This document shows positions 27,408-36,316 of a stretch of DNA of 64,000 nt, piece after piece. The position numbers and the translations under genes are program-made. Origin of the DNA: Candidatus Fimenecus excrementigallinarum (lineage in GTDB: Bacteria > Bacillota > Clostridia > Oscillospirales > Acutalibacteraceae). The DNA is taken from the NCBI GenBank assembly GCA_018714805.1, contig DVMW01000036.1, positions 50,409-114,408 on the forward strand, read 5' to 3'. The stretch's first letter is position 1. Every line of letters begins with the position of its first letter. A model generated the notes under the pieces. That model had not been told where the DNA came from, ran no database searches, and was given only the letters and a program-made list of their open reading frames with translations.

Positions 27408-28543
27408 AAAAACGCACCTTTGCCGCCCTGCTCGTCCTTGCCGTTTGCGCCGGCATCGTGTTCGCCAATTTCGATACGCTGCGGCAGATGATTCCGACGC
27501 CGTTTTTCATGACGGATATGGTGTATGCGGACGACGGCGCAGAGCGGTATTACTACCATCAGCTGCCCGAGGATGCGCAGATTGCCTATACCCGTATCCT
27601 CAATGAAATTGCGGAGCACCCGGAAGAAATCGAAATACCGCCGCTCGACGACGAAACGTTCCATGCGCTGTTTTTGGCGCTGTCCTATGACAACCCCGCG
27701 CTTTTGTGCCTGGAAAATGAAAGCGAGCTGATTACGCGCGGCGCGAAGGCGTATTTCCGCCCGCAGTACCGCACGGACGCCGATACCTGCCGGGCGCAGA
27801 CGCAGGCGCTCGAAGCCGCGGCGCAGGAGGTGCTGCGGCAGGCAAGCGGCCTTTCGACCGCGTATGAAAAGGAACTGTTTTTCCACGACTATATCTGCAA
27901 AACGGTTTCCTACGCCGAGGCGGACGAATCGCTTGGCTATTCCGCCTACGACGCGCTGGTGACGGGGGAGGCCGTCTGCGAAGGGTATTCGCGCGCGCTG
28001 CAGCTTTTGCTCGACAGCGAGGGGATTCCGAATCTCCTTGTGACCGGCGTCGGGGTAGAGGAGGACGGTACGCGCGAGGGCCATATGTGGAACCTGGTGT
28101 CGGTAGACGGCGAATATTACCACGTCGATTTGACCTGGGACGATTTGGACGAGGACGGCGGGCAGCACGTTTCCCACGCGTATTTCAACGTGACGGACGA
28201 AACGATTCGCGCCAATCACGAGGACATATCGCCGGCACATTTTTCCTGCACGGCCACAAAAGACAACTATTTCGTGCGCAGCGGGCTGTATTTTACGACC
28301 TACGATTCTGCCTGTACAATCGCGATGACCCGCGCGGCGGCGGAGGCTATCCGCAGCGGGCGCTGTATGCTGGAGGTCCGTTTTGCCGATGCAGGCACGT
28401 TTTCGGCGGCGGCGGACGATTTGGTAGACGAGCACGCCATCTACGATGTGCTGGACGCGGCCGACCGGCAATACGCGCAAACGGTCGATGAAGTGCTGTA
28501 TATACGCGGCGACGCGACCTGCACGCTGCAATTCGCATTTTAG
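27404..28543 (+). CDS. Exported transglutaminase-like protein
   Basis: A 379-residue protein with an N-terminal signal sequence or anchor (about 4-20) and a transglutaminase-like domain at about 150-260. The Cys-His-Asp triad is visible: C192 in [11 protein letters not shown]227 in EGHMWN and D242 in YHVDLTWDD. Bacterial proteins of this type act as surface proteases or cross-linkers, and many have unknown substrates. It overlaps the LCP-like gene by 4 bases, so both are likely made together at the envelope. A joint role in wall remodelling is inference. Confidence 0.83.
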   Translation: MKKRTFAALLVLAVCAGIVFANFDTLRQMIPTPFFMTDMVYADDGAERYYYHQLPEDAQIAYTRILNEIAEHPEEIEIPPLDDETFHALFLALSYDNPALLCLENESELITRGAKAYFRPQYRTDADTCRAQTQALEAAAQEVLRQASGLSTAYEKELFFHDYICKTVSYAEADESLGYSAYDALVTGEAVCEGYSRALQLLLDSEGIPNLLVTGVGVEEDGTREGHMWNLVSVDGEYYHVDLTWDDLDEDGGQHVSHAYFNVTDETIRANHEDISPAHFSCTATKDNYFVRSGLYFTTYDSACTIAMTRAAAEAIRSGRCMLEVRFADAGTFSAAADDLVDEHAIYDVLDAADRQYAQTVDEVLYIRGDATCTLQFAF

Positions 28544-28557
28544 CGAGGAGGAACAAG

Positions 28558-29118
28558 ATGGACAAACCGGCTATTGAGCGCGCGGTGCGCGATATTTTAA
28601 CAGCGATTGGCGAAGATCCCGGCCGAGAAGGGCTTTTGGAAACGCCGAAGCGCGTCGCCAATATGTATGAAGAAATTTTTTCCGGTCTTTCGGACGACCC
28701 GACGCGGCACCTGAAAATGTTCAACGAGGGGAAAAACGACGAAATGGTCGTGGTGCGCGACATCCCGCTGTATTCCATGTGCGAGCACCATCTGCTGCCC
28801 TTTATCGGCCGCGCGCACATCGCCTACATCCCGTCGGGCGGGCAGGTGATTGGGCTTTCCAAGCTTGCGCGCATCGTCGACAATTTCGCAAAACGTCCGC
28901 AGCTGCAGGAACGGCTGACCGCACAGGTTGCGGATTTTCTGGAGGAGCACCTCGCGCCGCAGGGCGTTGCGGTCGTGGTGGAGGCCGAGCATTTGTGCAT
29001 GACGATGCGCGGCGCCCGGGCGGCCGGCGCGGTTACCAGGACCTCCGCGCTGCGCGGGAGTATGCGCAAGGACGCGCGCACCCGCGCCGAGGCGATGTCC
29101 CTTTTGCGGGGGGAATAA
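28558..29118 (+). CDS. folE: GTP cyclohydrolase I
   Basis: First enzyme of tetrahydrofolate synthesis, turning GTP into 7,8-dihydroneopterin triphosphate. The 186-residue product has the zinc and catalytic motifs [10 protein letters not shown] (Cys and two His), the GxIAYIP region, and the [10 protein letters not shown] block with the second zinc Cys. GCGAGGAGGAAC precedes the ATG. It opens a tight folE-folP-folB-folK cluster; no folate-binding leader is visible because the gene starts 14 bp after the preceding stop. Confidence 0.97.
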   Translation: MDKPAIERAVRDILTAIGEDPGREGLLETPKRVANMYEEIFSGLSDDPTRHLKMFNEGKNDEMVVVRDIPLYSMCEHHLLPFIGRAHIAYIPSGGQVIGLSKLARIVDNFAKRPQLQERLTAQVADFLEEHLAPQGVAVVVEAEHLCMTMRGARAAGAVTRTSALRGSMRKDARTRAEAMSLLRGE

Positions 29119-29119
29119 G

Positions 29120-29959
29120 ATGGCTTGCTTTGCCGGAAACGGCTTTTCGTTCCCCCTGGGGCAAAAGACCTATGTCATGGGCATTTTGAATGTGACGCCG
29201 GATTCCTTTTTGGACGGCGGGCGCTATTTTACGCCGGAAAAGGCCGCCGCCCACGCGCAGGAAATGGAAGCGGCGGGCGCGGACCTTATCGACATTGGCG
29301 CGCAGTCCACGCGCCCGGGCCACACGCCCCGCTCGGCAGAAGAGGAGCTGTCTGTGCTGCAAACCATGCTTCCTGCGGTCCGGCGGGCGGTTTCCCTGCC
29401 GCTTAGCGTGGATACCTTTTTCCCGGAGGTCGCCCGGTATGCGCTTGCAAACGGCGTTTCCGTTGTCAACGACGTCAGCGGCGTGCCGTCATCCGAAATG
29501 GCGGCCGTGGTGCGCGCCTTCGGCGCGGGCTGGGTGCTGACGCACACCGGCGGCGCGGACGCGAGCACCCCGGCTTTGTATCCAAAGGGCGTGCTGGAAA
29601 GCGTACGGGCCTTCTTTGGTACCGCCTTGGAGTTTGCGGGCGGGCAGGGGATTTCTCGAGAGCAGCTCTGCCTGGACCCCGGCTTCGGCTTCGGCAAAAG
29701 CGCGGACGATGATTTGACGCTTTTGCGCGGTCTTTCTGCGGTTAAGTCGCCGGACTGCGCGCTGCTGGCCGCGCTGTCGTGCAAGCGGATGGTCGCGCGC
29801 GCGTCCGGCACGGCGGAAGCGGACCGCCTTTGCGGTACCATTGCGGCCGATACGCTGGCCATTGCCGGCGGCGCGGATATGATTCGCGTGCACCATGTCA
29901 AAGAAGCGGTCGCCGCAGCGAAATTTACGGATGCGGCGCTTTTGCGGGGAGGCAGTTGA
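29120..29959 (+). CDS. folP: Dihydropteroate synthase
   Basis: Condenses 7,8-dihydropterin pyrophosphate with p-aminobenzoate; the target of sulfonamides. The 279-residue TIM barrel has the N-terminal pterin-phosphate signature GILNVTPDSFLDGG, the DIGAQSTRPG motif, the SVDTF and NDVSG segments, DPGFGFGKS and a late RVHHV. The ATG is one base after the folE stop; GGGGGGAA serves as its ribosome-binding site. Confidence 0.97.
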   Translation: MACFAGNGFSFPLGQKTYVMGILNVTPDSFLDGGRYFTPEKAAAHAQEMEAAGADLIDIGAQSTRPGHTPRSAEEELSVLQTMLPAVRRAVSLPLSVDTFFPEVARYALANGVSVVNDVSGVPSSEMAAVVRAFGAGWVLTHTGGADASTPALYPKGVLESVRAFFGTALEFAGGQGISREQLCLDPGFGFGKSADDDLTLLRGLSAVKSPDCALLAALSCKRMVARASGTAEADRLCGTIAADTLAIAGGADMIRVHHVKEAVAAAKFTDAALLRGGS

Positions 29960-30340
29960 ATGGACAGAATTTTGATTCGGGGCTTGCGGCTGTATGCCTA
30001 TCACGGCGTGAATCCCGAGGAAAAGCAGGAGGGGCAGCCGTTTGTTTTGGACATCACGTGCAAGCTGCCGCTGGAAGCGCCCTGCCGCTCGGACAGCGTC
30101 GAGGACACCGTCAGCTATGCCAAGGTCGTAAAAACCGCGCGCGCGGCGTTCCTTCTGCAAAAATACGACCTGCTTGAGCGCGCGGCGCAGGCTGTGGCGG
30201 ACGCGATTTTGACGCAGTTCCCGCGGATAGCAGAGGTCACCGTCTGCCTGAAAAAGCCGTTTGCGCCCATCCAGGCGGATTTCGACTATGTCGCGGTGGA
30301 GCTGACCCGCGCAAGGGAGGACACGCCATGCGCGCCGTAG
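29960..30340 (+). CDS. folB: Dihydroneopterin aldolase
   Basis: Aldolase that splits dihydroneopterin to 6-hydroxymethyl-dihydropterin. The 126-residue protein has the N-terminal IRGLRLYAYHGVNPEEKQEGQ segment (with catalytic Glu and pterin-binding loop), the SVEDTVSYAKV block and the late VTVCLKKP lysine region. Its ATG directly follows the folP stop and it overlaps folK by 13 bases. Confidence 0.95.
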   Translation: MDRILIRGLRLYAYHGVNPEEKQEGQPFVLDITCKLPLEAPCRSDSVEDTVSYAKVVKTARAAFLLQKYDLLERAAQAVADAILTQFPRIAEVTVCLKKPFAPIQADFDYVAVELTRAREDTPCAP

Positions 30341-30813
30341 TCGGCCTCGGGACGAACCTCGGCGACCGCATCGGGAATCTGCGCGCGGCGACAGCGGCGC
30401 TCGACTTGCTTATTCACACGCGCGTTTTGCGGCGTTCGTCCGTTTATGAAAGCAAGCCCTACGGCTACGCGCAGCAGGGGGATTTTCTCAATATGGCAAT
30501 CGAGCTGGAGACCGATTTGCCGCCGGAGGGCCTGCTCGGCGCGCTGCTCGGGGTAGAAGCGGCGCTCGGGCGCGTGCGGCAGTTCAAAAACGGTCCGCGC
30601 GTTATCGATTTGGATTTGCTGCTTGCGGAAGGGTATACGAGCGATACGCCGTTTTTGCGGGTGCCGCATCCCGGTATTTCGGAGCGGTCTTTCGTTTTGT
30701 ATCCGCTTAACGAGCTGTTTCCGGCCGGTACGGCGTACGGCTTTTCGTTTCGTGCGGCCTTTCAAGGCTGCACCGGAGCGGACATTTCCCTGTACGGCGC
30801 GCTTTCGGAGTGA
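30328..30813 (+). CDS. folK: HPPK, 6-hydroxymethyl-dihydropterin pyrophosphokinase
   Basis: Transfers pyrophosphate from ATP to 6-hydroxymethyl-dihydropterin. The 161-residue product has GLGTNLGDRIGNL at the start, the VYESKPYG loop, and the signature GPRVIDLDLLL with metal-binding aspartates, followed by VPHPGISERSFVLYPL. It completes the four pterin-branch steps between GTP and dihydropteroate in one operon, except for the phosphatase step. Confidence 0.96.
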   Translation: MRAVVGLGTNLGDRIGNLRAATAALDLLIHTRVLRRSSVYESKPYGYAQQGDFLNMAIELETDLPPEGLLGALLGVEAALGRVRQFKNGPRVIDLDLLLAEGYTSDTPFLRVPHPGISERSFVLYPLNELFPAGTAYGFSFRAAFQGCTGADISLYGALSE

Positions 30814-30846
30814 ACCGCGCGTTCCGAAGGGCTTTATGCAAAATGC

Positions 30847-30890
30847 AAGAACCGGTGCGGCCGCCTTGGCCGCGCCGGTTCTTTGCTTCC
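30847..30890. terminator. Bidirectional terminator between folK and the ANTAR gene
   Basis: AAGAACCGGTGCGGCC (30847-30862) pairs with GGCCGCGCCGGTTCTT (30868-30883), one G-U pair, with pyrimidine-rich tails on both sides. It ends the fol operon and the nitrogen operon. Confidence 0.88.
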
Positions 30891-30953
30891 CTCTTCGTTT
30901 ATAACGTGTGCAGCGCATGAATCGGCTGCATCCGGGAAGGACAGGTTTGCTCT

Positions 30954-31538
30954 CTACGAATGTGCCTGGATGATTTCCTCCGCGACCGTCTTTTTGGGAA
31001 CGCAGCGGTCCATCGCCTGCTTTTCAATGTATCGGTGCGCCTGCGGCTCGTCCATGTTCCGTTCGGCAATCAGCAGCCACTTGGCGCGGTTCACAATGCG
31101 GATTTCCGCCATTTTTTCCTCTAAGGTCAGCGCCTTTGTGCTGCTTTTTCGCAGACGCTCTCTTGCGCTGCCCATAAAGCCGAGCGCCAGCGCCATGGCG
31201 GCTCTCGAGGTGGGCAGCGGCAGAAGGAACACCCCGTGCTCCGCCGTTTTGTCGGAAATTTCCGCCTGCAGCTGTGCGGGCACGAGCAGCAGGACGACGG
31301 TTTCACGTTCGCAGCTTGTATCAATCGCGAAGCGAACGCCGGAGGCGTCGGGGAGCGGGGCGTGGAGGATAACGAAATCGTATTCCCGCTCTGTGGCGGC
31401 CCGCTTGGCCGCGCTTATGTTGGATACCCGGCATACCGGCTGGTATTTGCCGGGCGGAAGCAAAGAGGAAAGCGCGCCGCCAAAGCGTTCCGACGCCGAA
31501 ACGACCAGAACGCTGTAGACCCGTTCCTTCAGGCCCAT
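30954..31538 (-). CDS. ANTAR-domain RNA-binding regulator with pseudo-receiver
   Basis: A 194-residue protein with an N-terminal receiver-like domain (about 8-120) and a C-terminal ANTAR domain (about 137-190), recognised by the EEKMAEIRIVNRAKWLLI, Y/EKQAMD and AEEII pattern. ANTAR proteins bind tandem RNA hairpins in nascent transcripts and prevent termination, often of nitrogen genes. The receiver is degenerate: the phosphoacceptor Asp position reads ILHAP instead of ILD-x-x, and the usual KP lysine is LP. It is therefore unlikely to be phosphorylated. It is the last gene of the glutamate synthase-glnA operon and probably controls nitrogen genes, perhaps its own operon. Confidence 0.9.
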   Translation of the reverse strand: MGLKERVYSVLVVSASERFGGALSSLLPPGKYQPVCRVSNISAAKRAATEREYDFVILHAPLPDASGVRFAIDTSCERETVVLLLVPAQLQAEISDKTAEHGVFLLPLPTSRAAMALALGFMGSARERLRKSSTKALTLEEKMAEIRIVNRAKWLLIAERNMDEPQAHRYIEKQAMDRCVPKKTVAEEIIQAHS

Positions 31539-31574
31539 ACAGGCTCGCCTCCTTTCCCCAATCGCGGTTTTCCC

Positions 31575-32786
31575 TTATTTCCGGCAGTAGATATCCAAAA
31601 TTGCCTGCGGAATATGCGCCCGGATAAACGCGCTTCCCGCCGCTATCTTGCAGGCCTCGCGTAAATTCTCCGGCAGCTTTTTAAATCCGGCGAGCGCGGC
31701 TTTGTCGGCGGTAAAGAGGTTGAAATTTGCCGCCGGCGGCAAATCGAGCCGGCGCTCAAGCCCGTATAAGCCCGCATAAATCATCAGGGAAAAGGCGAGA
31801 TACGGATTTGCCGTCGTGTCCGGCGAGCGCAGCTCTGCGCGGCGGTATGCGCCGGCAGCGCCGGGAATGCGGACAAGCTGGGAGCGGTTTTCGCCGGACC
31901 AGGAGATATAGCCGGGGGCCTTCCTTTGGCCGAACCGCTTGTAGGAACTCTCGGTGGGATTCAAAAAGGCCGTCATTTCCGCCGCCTTGTCGAGAATCCC
32001 GGCAATCATATAGCACAGGTTTTCGGAGGATTCGTTGGGGCTGACGGACATATTGATATGGAAGCCGTTGCCCGGCTGGTCCTCCAGCGGCTTTGCGGAA
32101 AAGTCCGCCCAAAGGCCGTTGCGGTTCGCAACGGTTTTTACCACCGTCTGAAAGGTCATGGCGTTGTCGGCGGCGGCCAGCGCGTCGGAGTAGCGGAAAT
32201 CAATTTCGTTTTGCCCCGGCCCCTCTTCATGGTGGGAGCGCTCGGGGTGGATGCCCATCTGCTCCAGAGTCAGGCAAATTTCCCGGCGGATGTTTTCGCC
32301 GCGGTCCTCCGGCGCCATGTCCATATAGCCCGCCTCGTCGTATGGCTCGGCGGTGGGCTTGCCGTTCTCATCCAAACGGAACAGGTAAAATTCCTGCTCC
32401 GCGCCGAAGGCAAAGGCGTAGCCCGCCGCCTCGGCCTGTGCGATTGCGTTTTGCAGCAGCGCACGGGTGTCGCATTCAAACGGCGTTTTGTCCGTATAGG
32501 TAATCCCGGAAAACATCCGCACAACTTTGCCGTGCTCCGGCCGCCAGGGAAGCACCGCAAGCGTCTGCGGGTCCGGGTGCAGCAAAAGGTCGCTTCTGGC
32601 TTCATCGCCGAAGCCCGCGATGGCGGAGGCGTCAAACGCAATCCCGTGCTCAAAGGCGCGCGGCAGTTCCTCGGGCATGATGGAGATGTTTTTCTGTCTG
32701 CCGAACACGTCGCAGAAGGCGAGGCGGATGAATTTAACGTCCTCCTCCCGCACGTATTGCAGTACCTCCGTATTGGAATACTTCAT
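31575..32786 (-). CDS. glnA: Glutamine synthetase, short GSI type
   Basis: ATP-dependent ligase making glutamine from glutamate and ammonium. At 403 residues it is shorter than the usual 440-470 of GSI. The N-terminal beta-grasp domain (IRLAFCDVFGRQKNI) and the catalytic motifs are present: FGAEQEFYLF metal-binding glutamates, HHEEGPGQNEIDF, GNGFHINMS with the ammonium-site region, and the RAELRSPD late motif. No adenylylation-type tyrosine loop is evident, as expected for a Firmicutes enzyme. It lies between the glutamate synthase genes and the ANTAR gene, so GS and GOGAT functions share one transcript. Confidence 0.92.
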   Translation of the reverse strand: MKYSNTEVLQYVREEDVKFIRLAFCDVFGRQKNISIMPEELPRAFEHGIAFDASAIAGFGDEARSDLLLHPDPQTLAVLPWRPEHGKVVRMFSGITYTDKTPFECDTRALLQNAIAQAEAAGYAFAFGAEQEFYLFRLDENGKPTAEPYDEAGYMDMAPEDRGENIRREICLTLEQMGIHPERSHHEEGPGQNEIDFRYSDALAAADNAMTFQTVVKTVANRNGLWADFSAKPLEDQPGNGFHINMSVSPNESSENLCYMIAGILDKAAEMTAFLNPTESSYKRFGQRKAPGYISWSGENRSQLVRIPGAAGAYRRAELRSPDTTANPYLAFSLMIYAGLYGLERRLDLPPAANFNLFTADKAALAGFKKLPENLREACKIAAGSAFIRAHIPQAILDIYCRK

Positions 32787-32807
32787 GCGGATAACACCTG
32801 CTTCCTT

Positions 32808-33527
32808 TTAATTTGCCACATACATTTGCTTGTATGGATTTTTGCTGTCCGGGGTCACAACGGTAAAGGGCGCGGACAGCACCTCGCCGGCGTCGTACCC
32901 GAACAGGGCGCAGAACTCCGAAATATACGACGCAAGCTCGTCCAAATCCGATTTTTCGGCGGGACGGGCCGTGACCTGGCTTGGGAACACAACGCCCTTA
33001 CAGTCGCTTCGAAGGAACATTTTGCCGCCGTGCATACCCGTGCACGGAAAATTGCCGACAATCGCTTTATGCGCAGCGCCAAGACCGAGCACCGCAATGA
33101 CGCCGCCCGCCTGGTATTCGCCGAGAAAGCTGCCGGCGGTTCCGCCGATGACCATGACGGGCAGCTTGTCCTGATAAGCCTTCATATGGATGCCGGCCCG
33201 GTAGCCCGCGTTCCCCTTGATAAAAATTTTGCCGCCGCGCATGGCGTAACCGGCCGCGTCGCCGATGTTGCCGTGTACGATGATTTTTCCATCGTTCATG
33301 GTGTCGCCCACGGCGTCCTGCGCGTTTGCACGGACGGTGATAACCGCGCCGTTGAGATATGCGCCGAGCGCGTTCCCGGCAATCCCGTCCACGCAGATTT
33401 CCCTGCCGGACATACCCGCGCCCAAAAACCGCTGGCCGCAGCAGCCCGTCACCGTGCAGGGACCCTCCGCTTTGCGCAGCGCCTCGTTTAACGCTTTGTA
33501 ATCGAGCTGTTTTGCCTGTATGACCAA
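32808..33527 (-). CDS. Glutamate synthase GXGXG-domain subunit (GlxC-like)
   Basis: A 239-residue stand-alone version of the C-terminal GXGXG beta-helix domain of glutamate synthase large subunit, as in archaeal-type or GlxC proteins. Glycine-rich turns repeat through GNALGAYLNGA, GNIGDAAGYAMRGG and GTAGSFLGEYQAGG. It helps hold the FMN and amidotransferase domains together. The TTG at 33527 is preferred: GGGAGAG lies about 11 bases upstream and the product begins VIQAKQLDYKALN. A longer frame to 33620 reads improbable residues through the intergenic gap. Confidence 0.85.
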   Translation of the reverse strand: MVIQAKQLDYKALNEALRKAEGPCTVTGCCGQRFLGAGMSGREICVDGIAGNALGAYLNGAVITVRANAQDAVGDTMNDGKIIVHGNIGDAAGYAMRGGKIFIKGNAGYRAGIHMKAYQDKLPVMVIGGTAGSFLGEYQAGGVIAVLGLGAAHKAIVGNFPCTGMHGGKMFLRSDCKGVVFPSQVTARPAEKSDLDELASYISEFCALFGYDAGEVLSAPFTVVTPDSKNPYKQMYVAN

Positions 33528-33625
33528 AGTATACCACACTCTCCCGTTATTTGTCTTTATAAATTGCAGGAAAAGAAAATTTTCTGCCGGTGAAACGCAC
33601 GCCTGCGGCAGGGTATGCAACGTGC

Positions 33626-35131
33626 TTATTCGCCCGCGTGCGCAATCCCGAGGATGCGAAGCTCTCTGTCCGTCAGGCCGACGCCGCGCAGCATCAGGCG
33701 GTTGCCCCGGAGCGCTTCAATGGAATTGATGCCCATGCCGCCCATCATCTCCATCATTTCGTGCCGCCAGGCGGTAAGGAGGTTTACAAGACGCGCGCAG
33801 CCCGCGTCGGGGTCCAGCCGCTTCACAAGCGCCGGCCGCTGCGTCGCAATGCCCCAATTGCAATTGCCGCTTTGGCAGGTCCGGCAAAGATGGCAGCCGA
33901 GGGCGAGCAGCGCCGCCGTGGCGATATAACAGGCGTCCGCGCCCAGGGCAATCGCTTTTACCACATCCGCCGCGCTGCGGATGCTGCCGCCCGCGATAAG
34001 AGAAACACGGTTGCGTATCCCTTCCTCGCGAAGCCGGGTGTCCACCGCCGCCAGCGCGAGCTCGACCGGGATGCCGACGTTGTCGCGGATGCGGGTGGGC
34101 GCGGCGCCCGTGCCGCCGCGAAAGCCGTCGATGGCAATGATATCCGCCCCGCTGCGCGCTATGCCGCTGGCAATGGCCGCAATGTTGTGTACGGCGGCAA
34201 CCTTGACAAGGACAGGCTTTTTGTATTCGGTGGCTTCCTTCAGCGAATAGACAAGCTGACGGAGGTCTTCAATCGAATAGATATCGTGGTGCGGCGCGGG
34301 GGAGATGGCGTCCGAGCCCTCCGGAATCATGCGGGTTCGGGAAACGTCCCCCACGATTTTCGTCCCGGGCAGGTGCCCGCCGATGCCGGGCTTCGCGCCC
34401 TGGCCCATTTTAATCTCTATGGCGGCGCCGGCCTTCAGGTAATCCTCGTGAACCCCGAAGCGGCCGCTTGCCACCTGGACGATGGTGTTTTTGCCGTACA
34501 CGTAAAAATCCTCGTGCAGCCCGCCCTCGCCGGTGTTGTAGAGGATGCCGAGCTCGGCGGCCGCGCGCGCCAGGGCGGCGTGGGCGTTGTAGCTGATGGA
34601 GCCGTAGCTCATGGCGGAAAACAGCACCGGCATGGAAAGCTCGATTTGCGGCGGCAGCGCGCATTTGAGCCTGCCGAGTTCGTCCCGCTCGATTTTTTCC
34701 GGCTTTTCCCCCAGAAAAACGCGGGTTTCCATAGGCTCGCGCAGCGGGTCAATGGAGGGGTTCGTCACCTGCGAGGCGTTCAGCAAAATCCGGTCCCAGT
34801 AAACCGGCAGGGGATTCGGGTTCCCCATGGAGGACAGCAGGACGCCGCCGCTGTTCGCCTGCTTATAGATTTCTTTTACGGTGCAGGCCTGCCAGTTGGC
34901 GTTTTCGCGCAGCGCGCAGTCGCTTTTGACGATTTTCAGCGCCCTTGTCGGGCAGAAGGACACGCAGCGCTGGCAATTGACGCACTTCGTTTCGTCCGTC
35001 GTCATAACGCCTTTTTCCGCGTCCCAGCCGTGCACCCCGTTTGCACATTGCTTTTCGCATATCCGGCAGGCCGTGCAGCGGCTCGGATTGCGGATAACTT
35101 CAAATTCGGGATAAATAAAGCTCACACCCAT
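33626..35131 (-). CDS. Glutamate synthase FMN-domain subunit with two [4Fe-4S] motifs
   Basis: The 501-residue synthase core (GlxD/archaeal GltB type): an N-terminal dicluster ferredoxin domain (CTACRICEKQC and CVNCQRCVSFC, about residues 19-60) followed by the FMN-binding alpha/beta barrel (MSYGSISYNAHAALARAA, IKMGQGAKPGIGGHLPG, DGFRGGTGAAP, GGSIRSAADV). A late cluster CHLCRTCQSGNC matches the [3Fe-4S]-type cysteine loop. It combines ammonia with 2-oxoglutarate using electrons from ferredoxin or a partner. It overlaps the amidotransferase gene by 10 bases. Confidence 0.92.
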   Translation of the reverse strand: MGVSFIYPEFEVIRNPSRCTACRICEKQCANGVHGWDAEKGVMTTDETKCVNCQRCVSFCPTRALKIVKSDCALRENANWQACTVKEIYKQANSGGVLLSSMGNPNPLPVYWDRILLNASQVTNPSIDPLREPMETRVFLGEKPEKIERDELGRLKCALPPQIELSMPVLFSAMSYGSISYNAHAALARAAAELGILYNTGEGGLHEDFYVYGKNTIVQVASGRFGVHEDYLKAGAAIEIKMGQGAKPGIGGHLPGTKIVGDVSRTRMIPEGSDAISPAPHHDIYSIEDLRQLVYSLKEATEYKKPVLVKVAAVHNIAAIASGIARSGADIIAIDGFRGGTGAAPTRIRDNVGIPVELALAAVDTRLREEGIRNRVSLIAGGSIRSAADVVKAIALGADACYIATAALLALGCHLCRTCQSGNCNWGIATQRPALVKRLDPDAGCARLVNLLTAWRHEMMEMMGGMGINSIEALRGNRLMLRGVGLTDRELRILGIAHAGE

Positions 35132-36225
35132 TGCAGCGCACCGTCCTTTACCTTTACAATCACCGGCTCGCCGCCGGCAGGCGACCAGAGGTTTTCCGCG
35201 TCCGGCTCCATGGCGCGGATAGCCGCTTCCTCACTCGCGATAAAGACCTTGTCGTCCTTTTCCCCCACCACCATGGAGCGCAGCTTCAGCCGGTCGTTGA
35301 GCGCCATTAACCCGCCGCGAAAGCCCAGGACGATGGAAAACGGCCCGGTAATCAGCAGGCTCGGGAAAACGGTGCGCAGAAAAATGTGCTTCTCCTTATC
35401 CGCCGCGTCTGTTTTGGCGGCGATGGTGCTCCAAAACGGCGCGGCAATTACGCTTGCCGCCTCGCCTAAGGTAAGCCCCTGGACGCGCAGCAGATAGTCC
35501 ATGGCATAGGTAATTACCTCTGTGTCCGTTTGCAGGTTGCATTGATAGCCGAACATCTCAAGGTACCGCCGGTTGGCGTCATAGGAGGAAATCTCCCCGT
35601 TGTGCACGACGGACCAGTCCAGCAGGGAAAACGGGTGCGCACCGCCCCACCAGCCGGGCGTGTTGGTCGGATAACGTCCGTGCGCCGTCCAGGAATACCC
35701 CTCGTATTCCTCCAATCTGTAAAACACACCGACGTCCTCGGGAAAGCCGACCGCCTTAAACGTCCCCATGTTTTTCCCGCTGGAAAAGACGTAGGCGCCG
35801 TGCATTTCCGTATTGATTTTCATGACCGTTTCGGCCACGAATTCCTTTTCGTCCACCTGCCGGGAAGCCAGCAGCGACTTCAACGGGTCTACAAAATACC
35901 GCCATAGTATCGGCGCATCGGTAATGGCGGGGATGGTGCGCGTCGGGATAAGCTCGCTTTTGACAATCTCGAACCGTTCCTTTAAAAAGGCCTCGCAATC
36001 CTTGCGCGTGGCGCGGCTGTCAAAGAACAGGTGCAGCGCATAAAAATCCCGGTGCTCCGGGTAAATACCGTATCCGGCAAACCCGCCGCCAAGCCCGTTG
36101 GAACGGTCGTGCATCGGCTTCATCGCGTTGTAGATAATCTCGCCGGACATTCGGTTCCCGTCTTTGGATATAACTGCTGCAATGGCGCACCCGGAGGGGA
36201 TGCGCACCTGACCTTCCCGCTTCAT
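35122..36225 (-). CDS. Class II glutamine amidotransferase, glutamate synthase subunit (GlxB-like)
   Basis: Releases ammonia from glutamine for the synthase core. The 367-residue Ntn-type domain has the nucleophile candidate C13 in PSGCAI, the TAHGRYPTNTPGWWGGAHPF motif, NGEISSY and the GFRGGLMAL region. Because Cys is not residue 2, a 12-residue propeptide would need removal. The start at 36225 is preferred over an upstream frame because it follows AAAGGATGG and because the region above it is the leader hairpin. First gene of the five-gene nitrogen operon. Confidence 0.9.
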   Translation of the reverse strand: MKREGQVRIPSGCAIAAVISKDGNRMSGEIIYNAMKPMHDRSNGLGGGFAGYGIYPEHRDFYALHLFFDSRATRKDCEAFLKERFEIVKSELIPTRTIPAITDAPILWRYFVDPLKSLLASRQVDEKEFVAETVMKINTEMHGAYVFSSGKNMGTFKAVGFPEDVGVFYRLEEYEGYSWTAHGRYPTNTPGWWGGAHPFSLLDWSVVHNGEISSYDANRRYLEMFGYQCNLQTDTEVITYAMDYLLRVQGLTLGEAASVIAAPFWSTIAAKTDAADKEKHIFLRTVFPSLLITGPFSIVLGFRGGLMALNDRLKLRSMVVGEKDDKVFIASEEAAIRAMEPDAENLWSPAGGEPVIVKVKDGALQWV

Positions 36226-36241
36226 GCCGTTCCATCCTTTG

Positions 36242-36300
36242 CAAAAAAATAAAACGGCGTTCATTATTACGCAGACTACTCCTGTGTAATAATGAACGCC
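36242..36300 (-). terminator. Leader terminator (attenuator) of the glutamate synthase operon
   Basis: On the minus strand GGCGTTCATTATTAC and GTAATAATGAACGCC form a 15-bp perfect stem, extended by CAG/CTG after one mismatch, with a 7-base loop. The next bases, GTTTTATTTTTTT, are a typical U-tract. It lies between promoter and first gene, so read-through must be regulated or partial. Confidence 0.88.
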
Positions 36301-36316
36301 ATTGCTCACTTGAAGC

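Noticed and set aside
33528..33620. Extended N terminus for the GXGXG glutamate synthase subunit from ATG 33620
   Set aside because: The extra 31 residues do not resemble the family and lie in the intergenic gap; the TTG at 33527 has a ribosome-binding site and the expected first residues.
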